Part shown: piece by piece, positions 53,537 through 61,258 of the stretch
Position numbering within the stretch: position 1 is the first letter of the stretch
Layout of the letters: each line of letters opens with the position of its first letter
Assembly (NCBI RefSeq): GCF_036231945.1
Contig: NZ_CP109599.1
Span: 7,777,501 to 7,841,500 of the forward strand
Direction: 5' to 3'
Length of the DNA: 64,000 nt
DNA from: Streptomyces sp. NBC_01429
Lineage (GTDB): Bacteria > Actinomycetota > Actinomycetes > Streptomycetales > Streptomycetaceae
Made by a program: the position numbers and the translations under genes
Notes under the pieces: generated by a model
The model's database searches: none
What the model saw: the letters and a program-made list of their open reading frames with translations, nothing else
Told to the model about the DNA's origin: nothing

Positions 53537-54043
53537 ATGCGTACCAACCGGAAGATCGCCGTCGCCCTCGTCGCCACCGTGCTGGCGGGCGCCGCTGGTG
53601 GGGGAGTCGCGCAGGCTTCGCCGACAACGAGTGGCAGTGCCGCCCCCTCCGCCTGCCGCCCGGCCAACCACACCGCGGAGATCACCGAGGCGCCCAGCAG
53701 CGCGGGGCACCGCCACTACCGCGTCACCCTGACCGCGCCGAGCGGGTACGAGTCGTGCGAGCTGGCCGGTTCGCCCACCGACGTGCGGTTCTCGAACCAG
53801 GGCTCGGACAGCGGGATCACCGCCGGCCGCTACGGCGGCCAGGGGGCCGTGGTGACCTTCGGCCCGGGGCACCCGGTGCACTTCGACATCCAGGTTCCGA
53901 ACAACGGCAGCGGTACGGCCGCGGACGAGGCATCGTTCACACTCCAGGCTCCGGGTGGGGAGATCCCCGGCACGTCCTTCGCCGAGGGCGGGCTCAACGT
54001 GGCCGCCGGCACTCTCATCGGTCCGGTCCAGAGCGGCGCCTGA
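53537..54043 (+). CDS. Secreted DUF4232-type protein
   Basis: 168 residues from ATG 53537 with AAGGAG upstream. A Sec signal covers residues 1-28 (ending AQASP). The mature domain has CRPANH and YESCELAGSPTDVRF, whose two cysteines probably form a disulfide, and FGPGHPVHFDIQVPNNG with a C-terminal GTLIGPVQSG. This agrees with the DUF4232 secreted proteins common in Streptomyces. Function unknown; it is probably a beta-sandwich on the cell exterior. A strong terminator follows. Confidence 0.85.
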   Translation: MRTNRKIAVALVATVLAGAAGGGVAQASPTTSGSAAPSACRPANHTAEITEAPSSAGHRHYRVTLTAPSGYESCELAGSPTDVRFSNQGSDSGITAGRYGGQGAVVTFGPGHPVHFDIQVPNNGSGTAADEASFTLQAPGGEIPGTSFAEGGLNVAAGTLIGPVQSGA

Positions 54044-54064
54044 CCTCCTCCCGTATACCGGTGG

Positions 54065-54108
54065 CGTCCCGCCGCAGTGTTGCTGCGGCGGGACGACACC
54101 GTCTTTTT
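54065..54108 (+). terminator. Rho-independent terminator with T-run
   Basis: A 12-bp perfect stem (54065-54076 with 54084-54095), a 7-base loop and six Ts at 54103-54108. This is one of the few hairpins here with a real T-run. Confidence 0.88.
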
Positions 54109-54237
54109 TCGCCGAGGAACACCCTCCCACCGACCCCGCGCCGCACGCGCGTTCACCGCCATCCCTCTCCGCACACCGCATCCCCACAGGTCATATGGGT
54201 AGAGTCCACACCCAACCCCCCCAGTCGAGGAGCCCTC

Positions 54238-54882
54238 ATGCCCACGCCGGAGAGCAACACCCTGAAGTCTCAGTACGCCGAGAAAGTCACCGCGGACCTT
54301 GAGCGGAACACGGCCGAGCAGGAGCGCATCCGGACGGAGATCGCCTCGCTGGAGGAGCAGTTGAGCGGTCTTGAGCAGGACCACGAACTGCTGGTCGGCA
54401 TGCGTGCCGCGCTCGGTGGGACCGCCACGGTTCCCACGCCGCGCGGGTCCGGCAGGAAGACCGGGACCCGGGTGAGGAGCACACCGGCGAAGGCCGCGGG
54501 GAAGAAGGTCACGGTCAAGACGGCTTCCGCGACGAAGTCCGCCTCCGCGAAGAAGTCCGCCTCCGCGAAGAAGACGAGCGGAGCGAAGAGCGCGCCCGCG
54601 GGGGAGAAGCCCCGTGCGCTCGGTGACCTGATTCATGAGCACTTGAGCGTGGACCTCGAGCCGCGTACGGCCGGCGAGATCGCGAGGGCCCTGACCACGG
54701 CACACCCGCACCGCAACATCAGCGACAATCTCGTGCGCACCACAACGGAGCGTCTGGTGGCCCGCGGCCAGGTGGAGCGAGCCAAGCAGGGCTCGACCGT
54801 CTATTACACGGCCTCAACGCGGGACGACTCGGCAACCACCGCGGCTCCGGCCGACAAGGAGCCCGCGTCCGCCGACGCCTGA
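54238..54882 (+). CDS. Histone-H1-like basic protein with coiled coil and winged helix
   Basis: 214 residues from ATG 54238, with GAGGAG nine bases upstream. Residues 10-55 form an acidic coiled coil (LKSQYAEKVTADLERNTAEQERIRTEIASLEEQL). Residues 65-125 are Lys/Ala/Ser-rich with repeats such as KSASAKKSASAKK, like bacterial histone-H1 tails. The C-terminal 80 residues (ALGDLIHEHLSVDLEPRTAGEIARAL... VYYTAS) look like a winged helix. Such a design suggests an oligomeric nucleoid or regulatory DNA-binding protein. No partner is adjacent. Confidence 0.8.
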   Translation: MPTPESNTLKSQYAEKVTADLERNTAEQERIRTEIASLEEQLSGLEQDHELLVGMRAALGGTATVPTPRGSGRKTGTRVRSTPAKAAGKKVTVKTASATKSASAKKSASAKKTSGAKSAPAGEKPRALGDLIHEHLSVDLEPRTAGEIARALTTAHPHRNISDNLVRTTTERLVARGQVERAKQGSTVYYTASTRDDSATTAAPADKEPASADA

Positions 54883-55071
54883 CCCGCGCCGCCGGCCATC
54901 GTCCTGGCGGGCCGTGTCACCACCCCGACGCGCCGGCCTCCGGTCCTCGGCGGCAATGGCGCTGGCGGTGGGAATAGCCCTGGCGGTGGGAACGGCCCTG
55001 GGGCGCGCAGGGGATTGCCGCGTTCGCTCATAGGCTCCGCAGGCGAATGCGGCGATCCGTCAGGCGCGCGG

Positions 55072-55490
55072 TCAGCGGCGGCGTGCGGCCCATACGGTGC
55101 GTTCGGTGCGTACGGCCAGATCGCCGCCGCGCACAACGCTGTGCGAACTGCTGGTGTCGAGCAGCCGGTCGAGTGCGGCGAGGGGTCGGCCATGTGGTGC
55201 ATGGAGGCCGATGCCCACACCGGATCGGGCGTGCCGAGGTCCGGCCATACCGTGTCGAGATCGGCCAGGACGCCGGTCACGCGATCCCTGACGCCCTGGG
55301 CGCGCGCTTTCCCGCGCAGGCGCCGCAGATGGCCGGCCGATGCGTCGACGGCGGTGACGTGCGCCTCCGGGGAAGCGGGCGAGCAGGGCGAAGGTATCGG
55401 CGCCGGTCCCACAGCCCAGGTCCACGATCCGGCGGACGTCGCCCGCGAGTTCGGCACCGCGCCGGGCCGGTCCACCGGCGATCATGCAGG
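55072..55490 (-). pseudogene. SAM methyltransferase remnant with frameshifts
   Basis: Minus-strand sequence encodes GDVRRIVDLGCGTGADTFALLARF, the SAM-binding motif I. The frame then shifts and continues with AHVTAVDASAGHLRRL...SASMHHMADPS, then shifts back to AALDRLLDTS and ends SERTVWAARR at 55072. Two opposite frameshifts, near 55370 and 55190, and a missing N-terminus make it non-functional. ATG near 55489 is only the first methionine in the fragment. It is divergent from MarR. Confidence 0.7.
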
Positions 55491-55507
55491 CCGTACTGTA
55501 CAGGTGA

Positions 55508-55519
55508 AACTGGACAGTT
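55508..55519. promoter_or_regulatory. Candidate MarR operator
   Basis: AACTGGACAGTT is a palindrome with 5-bp arms and a 2-base centre. It lies 27 bases before the MarR start, next to ACTGTACAG, in a locally A/T-rich promoter region. Confidence 0.5.
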
Positions 55520-55546
55520 AAATCTGTAGAAATTAGCGTGGCAGGC

Positions 55547-55993
55547 ATGAGTGAGAACCCGAGCCTGCCGCCCTCGGCGATCCAGGCGTCGCGAGAGGTC
55601 CGCGCGGTCATCAGCCGACTGCGGCGCCGCATCATGAAGGCCGCCGAGGTCGAAGACATCACCTTGAGCCAGATGTCCGTCCTGGCCCGCCTGTCCGACA
55701 AGGGAGGCGTCACGGCGAGCGACCTCGCGGCCACCGAAGGGGTACGGCACCAGTCGATGACGGCGACGGTCGCGTCGCTCGCCGCCATGGGGCTGGCGGA
55801 GCGGAGTCCCGACCCGGACGACGGGCGGCGCCTGCTGATCACGCTGACCGAGGAAGGGCACCGCCGGGTGGCGGAGGGGCGGCAGGCCCGTACGGAATGG
55901 CTCGCCGGCCGGTTGCGGGACAGGGCCACGGAGGAGGAGCGCCAGACCGTGATCGCTGCCATGGCCGTACTGCAGCGGCTGACTCATGACTGA
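55547..55993 (+). CDS. MarR-family regulator
   Basis: 148 residues from ATG 55547. The winged helix spans about residues 40-110: LSQMSVLARLSDKGGVTASDLAATEGVRHQSMTATVASLAAMGLAERSPDPDDGRRLLITLT, with the DGR wing motif of MarR proteins. It overlaps the MFS gene start by 8 bases, so both are in one transcript. It probably represses itself and the efflux gene until an aromatic or drug ligand binds. Confidence 0.9.
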   Translation: MSENPSLPPSAIQASREVRAVISRLRRRIMKAAEVEDITLSQMSVLARLSDKGGVTASDLAATEGVRHQSMTATVASLAAMGLAERSPDPDDGRRLLITLTEEGHRRVAEGRQARTEWLAGRLRDRATEEERQTVIAAMAVLQRLTHD

Positions 55994-57467
55994 GGCCAGG
56001 ACGGACGCCGTGAGGGAGGCGGACCAGCCCGGTTTCGACCGGCGGCTGCTGCCACCGATGATGCTGGGCTCGGTCCTGAACCCGATCAACTCGACGATCA
56101 TCGCCGTCGCGCTCATCCCCATCGGCAAGGCCCTGGGCGCGCCGCCCTCGCAGACCGCGTGGCTGGTCTCCGCGCTCTATCTGGCCACCGCTCTCGGGCA
56201 GCCGGTCGTGGGCAGGCTCATCGACATCTTCGGGCCGCGCAGGCTCTTCCTCGTCAGCACGAGCCTCGTCGGCGTCGCCGGCGTCGTCGGCACCCTGGCA
56301 CCGAACCTGTGGGTGCTGGTCGCCGCGCGCGTCCTGCTCGGGTTCGGCACCTGCGCCGGCTATCCCGCCGCGATGGCACTGCTGCGCAGCGAGGCCAACC
56401 GCACCGGACGGGACAGCCCCGCCGGTGTGCTGACCGCCCTGGCGGTCACCAACCAGACCATCGCCGTTATCGGCCCGCTGCTGGGCGGCCTGCTGATCGG
56501 ACTGGGCGGCTGGCGCGCCACCTTCGCGCTCAACGTGCCGCTGGCCGTCGCGGCCGTGCTGCTGGGTCTGCTGCGACTGCCCAAGCCGGCCGGAACGGGC
56601 GGCGGCATGGGCGTCGAAGCGGGCACCGAAGCGGGCGGCGGAACGGGTGCCGAGATAGGCGGCGAGTCCCCGCGGCGTGGGCGGCCGGACACCCAACTCG
56701 ACCTGCCCGGCATGGGCCTGTTCGCCGCGACGCTCATCTCGCTGCTGCTGTTCCTGATGAACCTGCACCTGCGCGACTGGTACCTGCTGGCGATCACCGC
56801 CGCCGCGGGGGCCGCGTTCGCGGCGCGGGAGCTGCGGGCCGCCACCCCGTTCATCGACCTGCGGGTGCTGGGCGGCAACACGCCGCTGCTGGTCACCTAC
56901 GGGCGCGCGCTGGTCTCCTACGTCGTCGCCTACGCCTTCCTCTACGGGTTCACCCAGTGGACCGAGGAGGGCTTCGGGCTCTCGCCCTTCCACGCAGGGC
57001 TGGTGCAGATCCCCATGTTCCTCCTGGGGATCGGGGCCTCGATCGTCTCCGGGCGGCGCCAGGGAGTGCGCGGCAAACTGCTCGTCGGCGCGGTCGGACA
57101 GATCGTCGCCTGCCTGGTGATGCTGACGCTCCACGGGGACAGCCCGGTATGGATGCTGGTCGTCGTCGCCCTGATCTTCGGCGTCCCGCAGGGACTGAAC
57201 AGCCTGGCCCTGCAGAACTCCGTCTACTTCCAGGCCGATCCCGAGCGCACCGCCTCCTCGGCCGGCCTGCTGCGTACCTTCGCCTACGTCGGGTCGATGG
57301 TCGCCTCCTCCACCACGGCCGCCTCCTTCGGACAACGCGCGAACACCGGCGGCATGCACCACCTCGCCTGGATCATGCTCGGCGCAGGTGTGCTCTTCCT
57401 CCTGGTGACCGTCTTCGACCGCACGCTCGGCCGTGTGGCGACGACGGACACACAGGCGGCGAAGTAG
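55986..57467 (+). CDS. MFS drug-efflux transporter (DHA2-like)
   Basis: 493 residues from ATG 55986, overlapping the end of marR. Fourteen membrane segments are likely. Motifs near the N-terminus include LNPINSTIIAVALIPI, WLVSALYLATALGQPVVGRLIDIFGPRR (motif A) and ALAVTNQTIAVIGPLLGGLLIGLGGWRATFALNVPLA (motif C). A glycine-rich loop near residues 205-235 is low complexity. The coupling with MarR fits a substrate-induced efflux pump. The exported compound is unknown. Confidence 0.9.
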   Translation: MTEARTDAVREADQPGFDRRLLPPMMLGSVLNPINSTIIAVALIPIGKALGAPPSQTAWLVSALYLATALGQPVVGRLIDIFGPRRLFLVSTSLVGVAGVVGTLAPNLWVLVAARVLLGFGTCAGYPAAMALLRSEANRTGRDSPAGVLTALAVTNQTIAVIGPLLGGLLIGLGGWRATFALNVPLAVAAVLLGLLRLPKPAGTGGGMGVEAGTEAGGGTGAEIGGESPRRGRPDTQLDLPGMGLFAATLISLLLFLMNLHLRDWYLLAITAAAGAAFAARELRAATPFIDLRVLGGNTPLLVTYGRALVSYVVAYAFLYGFTQWTEEGFGLSPFHAGLVQIPMFLLGIGASIVSGRRQGVRGKLLVGAVGQIVACLVMLTLHGDSPVWMLVVVALIFGVPQGLNSLALQNSVYFQADPERTASSAGLLRTFAYVGSMVASSTTAASFGQRANTGGMHHLAWIMLGAGVLFLLVTVFDRTLGRVATTDTQAAK

Positions 57468-57575
57468 ACCCCCGAGCAGCCCGGCCCCGCGACCGTACGG
57501 ATCGCCACCCGGAACCCACATCCCGCAGCCGCGACCTCTCCACCGACAACGCTCCCGCACACGAAAGGCAGGACC

Positions 57576-57773
57576 ATGTCCCGTACCGCCCTGCTGCTCA
57601 TGGACATCCAGAGCAACCACCTCGCCCACCTGCCCGACGACTACCTGCCCCGTGCCGTGCATGCCCTCAACACGGCCCGCGCCGCCGGGATCCCGGTCAT
57701 CCACGTGTCACTTCAGCTGCGCCCCGGACACATCGACGCCCACCCCCGCAACAAGATCTTCGGCGCGCTTTGA
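57576..57773 (+). pseudogene. Isochorismatase-family hydrolase, truncated after 65 codons
   Basis: ATG 57576 (GAAAGGCAGG upstream) begins RTALLLMDIQSN, with the catalytic Asp of cysteine hydrolases, and continues AARAAGIPVIHVSLQLRPGHIDAHPRNKIFGAL before a stop at 57771-57773. Family members are about 180 residues and need a lysine and a cysteine further on, so this is only the N-terminal third. The sequence after the stop does not resume the family. It may be the last gene of the marR-MFS transcript, now broken. Confidence 0.72.
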
Positions 57774-58109
57774 CCTGGCCCGGCTTCGCCACTCGGGCCT
57801 GCTCTCCCATGAGGTGTACGAGAGCGCTCTCGTCGTGGTCCCATGCCACGAGGGACGGGATGAGGGGCAGGAGAGCATCCGTCGCCGAGTAGTCCCTGCC
57901 TGCCGCGAGCGACTCCGCGACAGGCGACCTGCGGGATGTGGACGCGAAGGCTCATGCCGCAGATCCGAGGCGGCCCGGCCCGCCCCCCCTGCCCCCCCTG
58001 CCCCCCCTGCCCCCCCCTGCCCCCCCCTGCCCCCCCCTGCCCCCCCTGCCCCCCCTGCCCCCCCTGCCCCCGCCGAGCCGTGCCCCGGTGGAGGTGTCCG
58101 CGCCGGTCC
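57774..58109. other. 336-bp region without a supported gene
   Basis: It lies between the truncated isochorismatase and the minus-strand gene ending at 58110. The first 200 bases hold no recognisable frame on either strand; the C-rich tandem repeat occupies 57981-58072. Confidence 0.5.
57981..58072. repeat. C-rich 9/10-bp tandem repeat
   Basis: About ten copies of a C6-7-TGC unit alternate between 9 and 10 bases in length, giving a strand that is almost pure pyrimidine on the plus side. Runs of G on the other strand could fold as G-quadruplexes. The length is probably unstable by slippage and may also be hard to sequence exactly. Confidence 0.9.
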
Positions 58110-58508
58110 TCACAGGCGGGTGGCCGGTGTCTTCTGCCAGAACGCGCGGGAGAGGATCTTCTGCTGGTGCTTGCCGCGTGTCTTCTTCAGCTTGTCGGTG
58201 AAGGTCGATCCGTGCAGAGACGTGGCGGCCGAGATGAAGCCGTGGGAGTGCACGCTCAGCTCCGAGGCTTCGAGTGCCACGACCAGATCCACGAGGTGGT
58301 GCGCGTCGCGCGCACGTACGGTGTTGTACACGAGGCGACGCGCGATCACATGGATCAGCGGTGTCCTCGGATGGTCGAGCTTCCGCAGCTGTCTGAGCAG
58401 CAAGACGGTTTCCGCCGCCTCGCGTTCGATCGTGCTGCTCAGCACGGCGTCGAGTTCCTCGAACAGTTCCGCGGAGGCGAGGGCCAGGATCAGTGGGGCC
58501 GTTGCCAC
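58110..58508 (-). CDS. Unknown helical protein beside the TOPRIM gene
   Basis: 132 residues from GTG 58508 (an in-frame TTG at 58559 is the alternative). No signal or membrane segment is clear. The sequence is rich in Leu/Ala helices (LILALASAELFEELDAVL, IEREAAETVLLLRQLRKL) and ends with a basic tail (TFTDKLKKTRGKHQQKILSRAF). I recognise no family. It is divergent from a 49-residue membrane protein (81 bases between starts) that precedes the TOPRIM gene, so the three may form one module. Confidence 0.6.
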   Translation of the reverse strand: MATAPLILALASAELFEELDAVLSSTIEREAAETVLLLRQLRKLDHPRTPLIHVIARRLVYNTVRARDAHHLVDLVVALEASELSVHSHGFISAATSLHGSTFTDKLKKTRGKHQQKILSRAFWQKTPATRL

Positions 58509-58588
58509 CGCCGGCCCCGCGGCCCGTTCTGCTCCGCCACCATGGAATGCGAGGCGCAAGCCTGGAAATGATCAGGAGGAGAGAGAAC

Positions 58589-58738
58589 GTGGCCATCCCC
58601 GGAGACGACACGGCGCTGCCGACCGAAGGGCGATCACCGCTGTGGCGGCGGCTCGCACGCCAGACCGCACTGGGGGCGGCCGGAGCCCTGGGCTCGGGTC
58701 TGGTCACCTGGCTGTTGGTGTGGCTCCGGCAGCAGTGA
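58589..58738 (+). CDS. 49-residue membrane protein
   Basis: GTG 58589 is preceded by AGGAGG at a 9-base spacing, one of the best ribosome sites in the window. The protein has a polar N-terminus (AIPGDDTALPTEGRSPLWRRLARQ) and one C-terminal membrane helix (ALGAAGALGSGLVTWLLVWL) ending RQQ. Function unknown. It lies upstream of the TOPRIM gene in the same orientation, 164 bases away. Confidence 0.68.
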   Translation: MAIPGDDTALPTEGRSPLWRRLARQTALGAAGALGSGLVTWLLVWLRQQ

Positions 58739-58889
58739 GCCCCGGGCTGTCGTGACGGACGCTCGGGAGTCCTGAGAAAAGCCCGAGAGTCTTGAAGCCA
58801 GTCTCATGTGGGCGGCAGCTTCGGGTCCGACCGCTCTCCGCCTGTCGACGCGCCCGCGGAAATTCCCTCGCGCTGCGGCCGGGATGGGC

Positions 58890-58903
58890 TGAGACTCGTC
58901 TCA
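58890..58903. promoter_or_regulatory. Palindrome at the TOPRIM gene start
   Basis: TGAGAC-TC-GTCTCA ends on the A of ATG 58903 and replaces any ribosome site. GTCTCATG also occurs near 58801. It could be an operator or a translation-blocking hairpin. Confidence 0.45.
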
Positions 58904-59520
58904 TGACTGACATGGGGGCGTTCCGGGACGCGGTCACCGCGTGGGCGGCGGGTGGCCCCGGCGACTCCGCGCACGAGCTGGCCGCGCGGCTGCCCGTCCG
59001 GGCGGCGGTCCTGCTCGAAGGGCCGAGCGATGTCGCTGCGGTCGACGCGCTGGCCGAGAGCCGCGGCCGGGACCTGGCGGCCGAGGGAGTCTGCGTCCTG
59101 TCGATCGGCGGTGCGATGAGCGTCGGGCGCTATGCCCGACTCCTCGGTCCACCCGGCCTGGACCTCCGCCTCACGGGACTGTGCGACGAGGCGGAGCGTC
59201 CCTACTACGCACGCGGCTTCGAACAGGTCGGTGCGGCGCGGCGCGGCTTCTTCGTCTGCGCGGCGGACCTGGAGGACGAGCTCATCCGCGTGCTGGGCGT
59301 GACGCGGGTGGAGGAGCTCGTCGGGGCCGAAGGCGACCTGCGTGCCCTGCGGACCTTCCTGCGCCAGCCCGCGCAGCAGGGCCGCGCCCCGCAGCAGCAG
59401 TTCAGGCGCTTCCTCGGAACGAAGAAGGGGCGCAAGATCCACTACGGCCGCGTCCTCGTCGAGGCCCTCGATCCCGACCGGGCCCCGGCCCCGCTCGACG
59501 GCCTGCTCTCCAGCCTCTGA
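58903..59520 (+). CDS. Stand-alone TOPRIM nuclease-like protein (OLD-type)
   Basis: 205 residues from ATG 58903. AAVLLEGPSDVAAVDALAESRGRDLAAEGVCVLSIGGAMSVGRY is the first TOPRIM half, with the catalytic Glu in LLEGPSD. LRLTGLCDEAERPYYARGF is the second, where DEAE takes the place of the metal-binding D-x-D motif. No ATPase domain is attached, unlike full OLD nucleases. It may nick DNA or act as a nucleotidyl-transfer/hydrolase enzyme. There is no Shine-Dalgarno; a palindrome covers that site. Confidence 0.8.
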   Translation: MTDMGAFRDAVTAWAAGGPGDSAHELAARLPVRAAVLLEGPSDVAAVDALAESRGRDLAAEGVCVLSIGGAMSVGRYARLLGPPGLDLRLTGLCDEAERPYYARGFEQVGAARRGFFVCAADLEDELIRVLGVTRVEELVGAEGDLRALRTFLRQPAQQGRAPQQQFRRFLGTKKGRKIHYGRVLVEALDPDRAPAPLDGLLSSL

Positions 59521-59645
59521 CCGACTGAGGACGATGGCCCGCGGACCGCGGCGATCGGGGCCCGCGTTCAAGGCGTGGACGCGGTAAGGGTCGCCTTAGT
59601 ACCGCAGGGTATGGTGGGTGGCTGCGTCCAGGGGAAGGTTGTTCA

Positions 59646-61010
59646 ATGTCACGCGCGATACGGGTCGCCATCGTAGGTGCGGGTCCTGCCGGGATCTACG
59701 CTGCCGATGCCCTACTGAAGTCCGATGTCGCTGCGGCTCCAGGGGTCTCCATCGACTTGTTCGAACGGATGCCCGCTCCGTTCGGACTGATCCGCTACGG
59801 TGTCGCTCCGGACCACCCCCGGATCAAGGGCATCGTGGCCGCTCTCCACCAGGTCCTGGACAAGCCCCAGGTCCGGCTCTTCGGCAATGTCGACTATCCG
59901 AGCGATCTGGCCCTGGATGACCTGCACCGCTTCTACGACGCGGTGATCTTCTCCACCGGTGCCGACGCGGACCGGCCGCTCGACATCCCCGGCATCGGCT
60001 TGGACGGCTCCTACGGCGCCGCCGACTTCGTGTCCTGGTACGACGGCCATCCCGACGTCCCGCGCACCTGGCCCCTGGCGGCGGAGAAGGTCGCCGTGCT
60101 CGGGGTCGGCAATGTCGCCCTCGACGTCGCCCGCGTCCTGGCCAAGACCGCCGATGAGCTGCTGCCCACGGAGATCCCGCAGAACGTCTACGAAGGTCTC
60201 AAGGCGAACAAGGCCCTTGAGGTGCACGTCTTCGGCCGGCGTGGCCCTGCCCAGGCCAAGTTCAGCCCGATGGAACTGCGCGAGCTCAACCACTCCCCGA
60301 GCATCGAGGTCATCGTCGACCCCGAGGACATCGAGTACGACGACGGCTCCATCGCCACCAGGCGCGGGAACAAGCAGGCGGACATGGTCGCCTCCACCTT
60401 GGAGAACTGGGCCATCCGCGATGTGGGGGACCGCCCGCACAAGCTCTACCTGCACTTCTTCGAGTCCCCGACCGAGATCCTCGGCGACGACGGCAGCGTC
60501 GTCGCCCTGCGCACCGAGCGCACCGAACTCGACGGCACCGGAAATGTCCGCGGCACGGGCCGCTTCCGCGACTGGGACGTCCAGGCCGTCTACCGCGCGG
60601 TGGGGTACCTGTCCGAGGAACTGCCCAAGCTTCCCTTCGACGCGGTCTCCGGCACCGTCCCGCACGAGGCCGGCCGGGTCCTGGACGGCGACGGCGTCCA
60701 CATTCCGTCCGTGTACGTCACCGGCTGGATCAAGCGTGGCCCGGTCGGTCTCATCGGCCACACCAAGGGGGACGCCAACGAGACCGTGGCCTGTCTCCTC
60801 ACCGACCACGCCGCCGGCCGCCTCGAGGTGCCCGCCGAGCCCGGCGAGGACGCGATCGAGGAGTACCTGCGCGAACGAGGCGTGCGGTTCACCACCTGGG
60901 AGGGCTGGCACCGCCTGGACGCGCACGAGCGCGCGCTCGGCGAGGCACAGGGCCGTGAGCGCGTGAAGGTCGTGGAGCGCGAGGAGATGCTCGACGCGAG
61001 CGGCGCGTAG
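59646..61010 (+). CDS. fprA: Ferredoxin-NADP+ reductase, FprA type
   Basis: 454 residues from ATG 59646 with GGGGAAGG upstream. RVAIVGAGPAGIYAADALLKS is the FAD motif, LFERMPAPFGLIRYGVAPDHPRIKGI is the adrenodoxin-reductase signature, VAVLGVGNVALDVARVLA is the NADP motif, and VTGWIKRGPVGLIGHTKGDANETV near residue 360 is the family's C-terminal flavin loop. It passes electrons between NADPH and ferredoxins and could serve oxygenases or cytochromes P450. It is monocistronic, followed by a large hairpin. Confidence 0.93.
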   Translation: MSRAIRVAIVGAGPAGIYAADALLKSDVAAAPGVSIDLFERMPAPFGLIRYGVAPDHPRIKGIVAALHQVLDKPQVRLFGNVDYPSDLALDDLHRFYDAVIFSTGADADRPLDIPGIGLDGSYGAADFVSWYDGHPDVPRTWPLAAEKVAVLGVGNVALDVARVLAKTADELLPTEIPQNVYEGLKANKALEVHVFGRRGPAQAKFSPMELRELNHSPSIEVIVDPEDIEYDDGSIATRRGNKQADMVASTLENWAIRDVGDRPHKLYLHFFESPTEILGDDGSVVALRTERTELDGTGNVRGTGRFRDWDVQAVYRAVGYLSEELPKLPFDAVSGTVPHEAGRVLDGDGVHIPSVYVTGWIKRGPVGLIGHTKGDANETVACLLTDHAAGRLEVPAEPGEDAIEEYLRERGVRFTTWEGWHRLDAHERALGEAQGRERVKVVEREEMLDASGA

Positions 61011-61119
61011 GTACCCGCTCCGCCGACCGGATCGGTGACAGGGCTCTCGGTGGTCCGTCGCTCAAGGCGGGTATCGAAACCGGCGCGATCTGACCGGCCT
61101 TCTCGTAGTTCAGCGGGAT

Positions 61120-61190
61120 ACGACAGCGGCCTTCGTCTGATCCTTTGCTCCGTCACGGAGGCAGAGGAACAGCACGAAGGCCGCTGTCGT
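61120..61190. terminator. 17-bp hairpin with nested stem
   Basis: Arms 61120-61136 and 61174-61190 are perfect 17-bp complements around a 37-base loop that contains a small inner hairpin (CTCCG-TCA-CGGAG). It lies 109 bases after fprA and 69 bases before the YhfZ-like gene. It probably ends the fprA transcript, though its size and branched shape are unusual for a terminator. Confidence 0.6.
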
Positions 61191-61221
61191 GTGTCCGGGG
61201 TGTCAATCGGTCAATCGGACC

Positions 61222-61250
61222 TTGTCAGTATCCAGAATCCCGTTTACTGT
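61222..61250 (+). promoter_or_regulatory. Promoter of the YhfZ-like gene (predicted leaderless)
   Basis: TTGTCA (61222-61227), a 17-base spacer and TACTGT (61245-61250) form a good sigma-70-class promoter. Transcription should start near 61257, at or next to ATG 61259, and there is no ribosome site. The block ATCC-x-G-TTACTGT around the -10 recurs before the PRD gene. Confidence 0.7.
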
Positions 61251-61258
61251 CGTTTCTT

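Noticed and set aside
59585..59598. TAAGG-GTCG-CCTTA as a second iron box before fprA
   Set aside because: The half-site is TAAGG rather than TTAGG, and the inner GTTAG/CTAAC core is missing.
61090..61140. tRNA-like D-arm (TCGT...GGGAT...ACGA) before the hairpin
   Set aside because: No pairing anticodon stem and no TTCGA T-loop, so it is not a tRNA.
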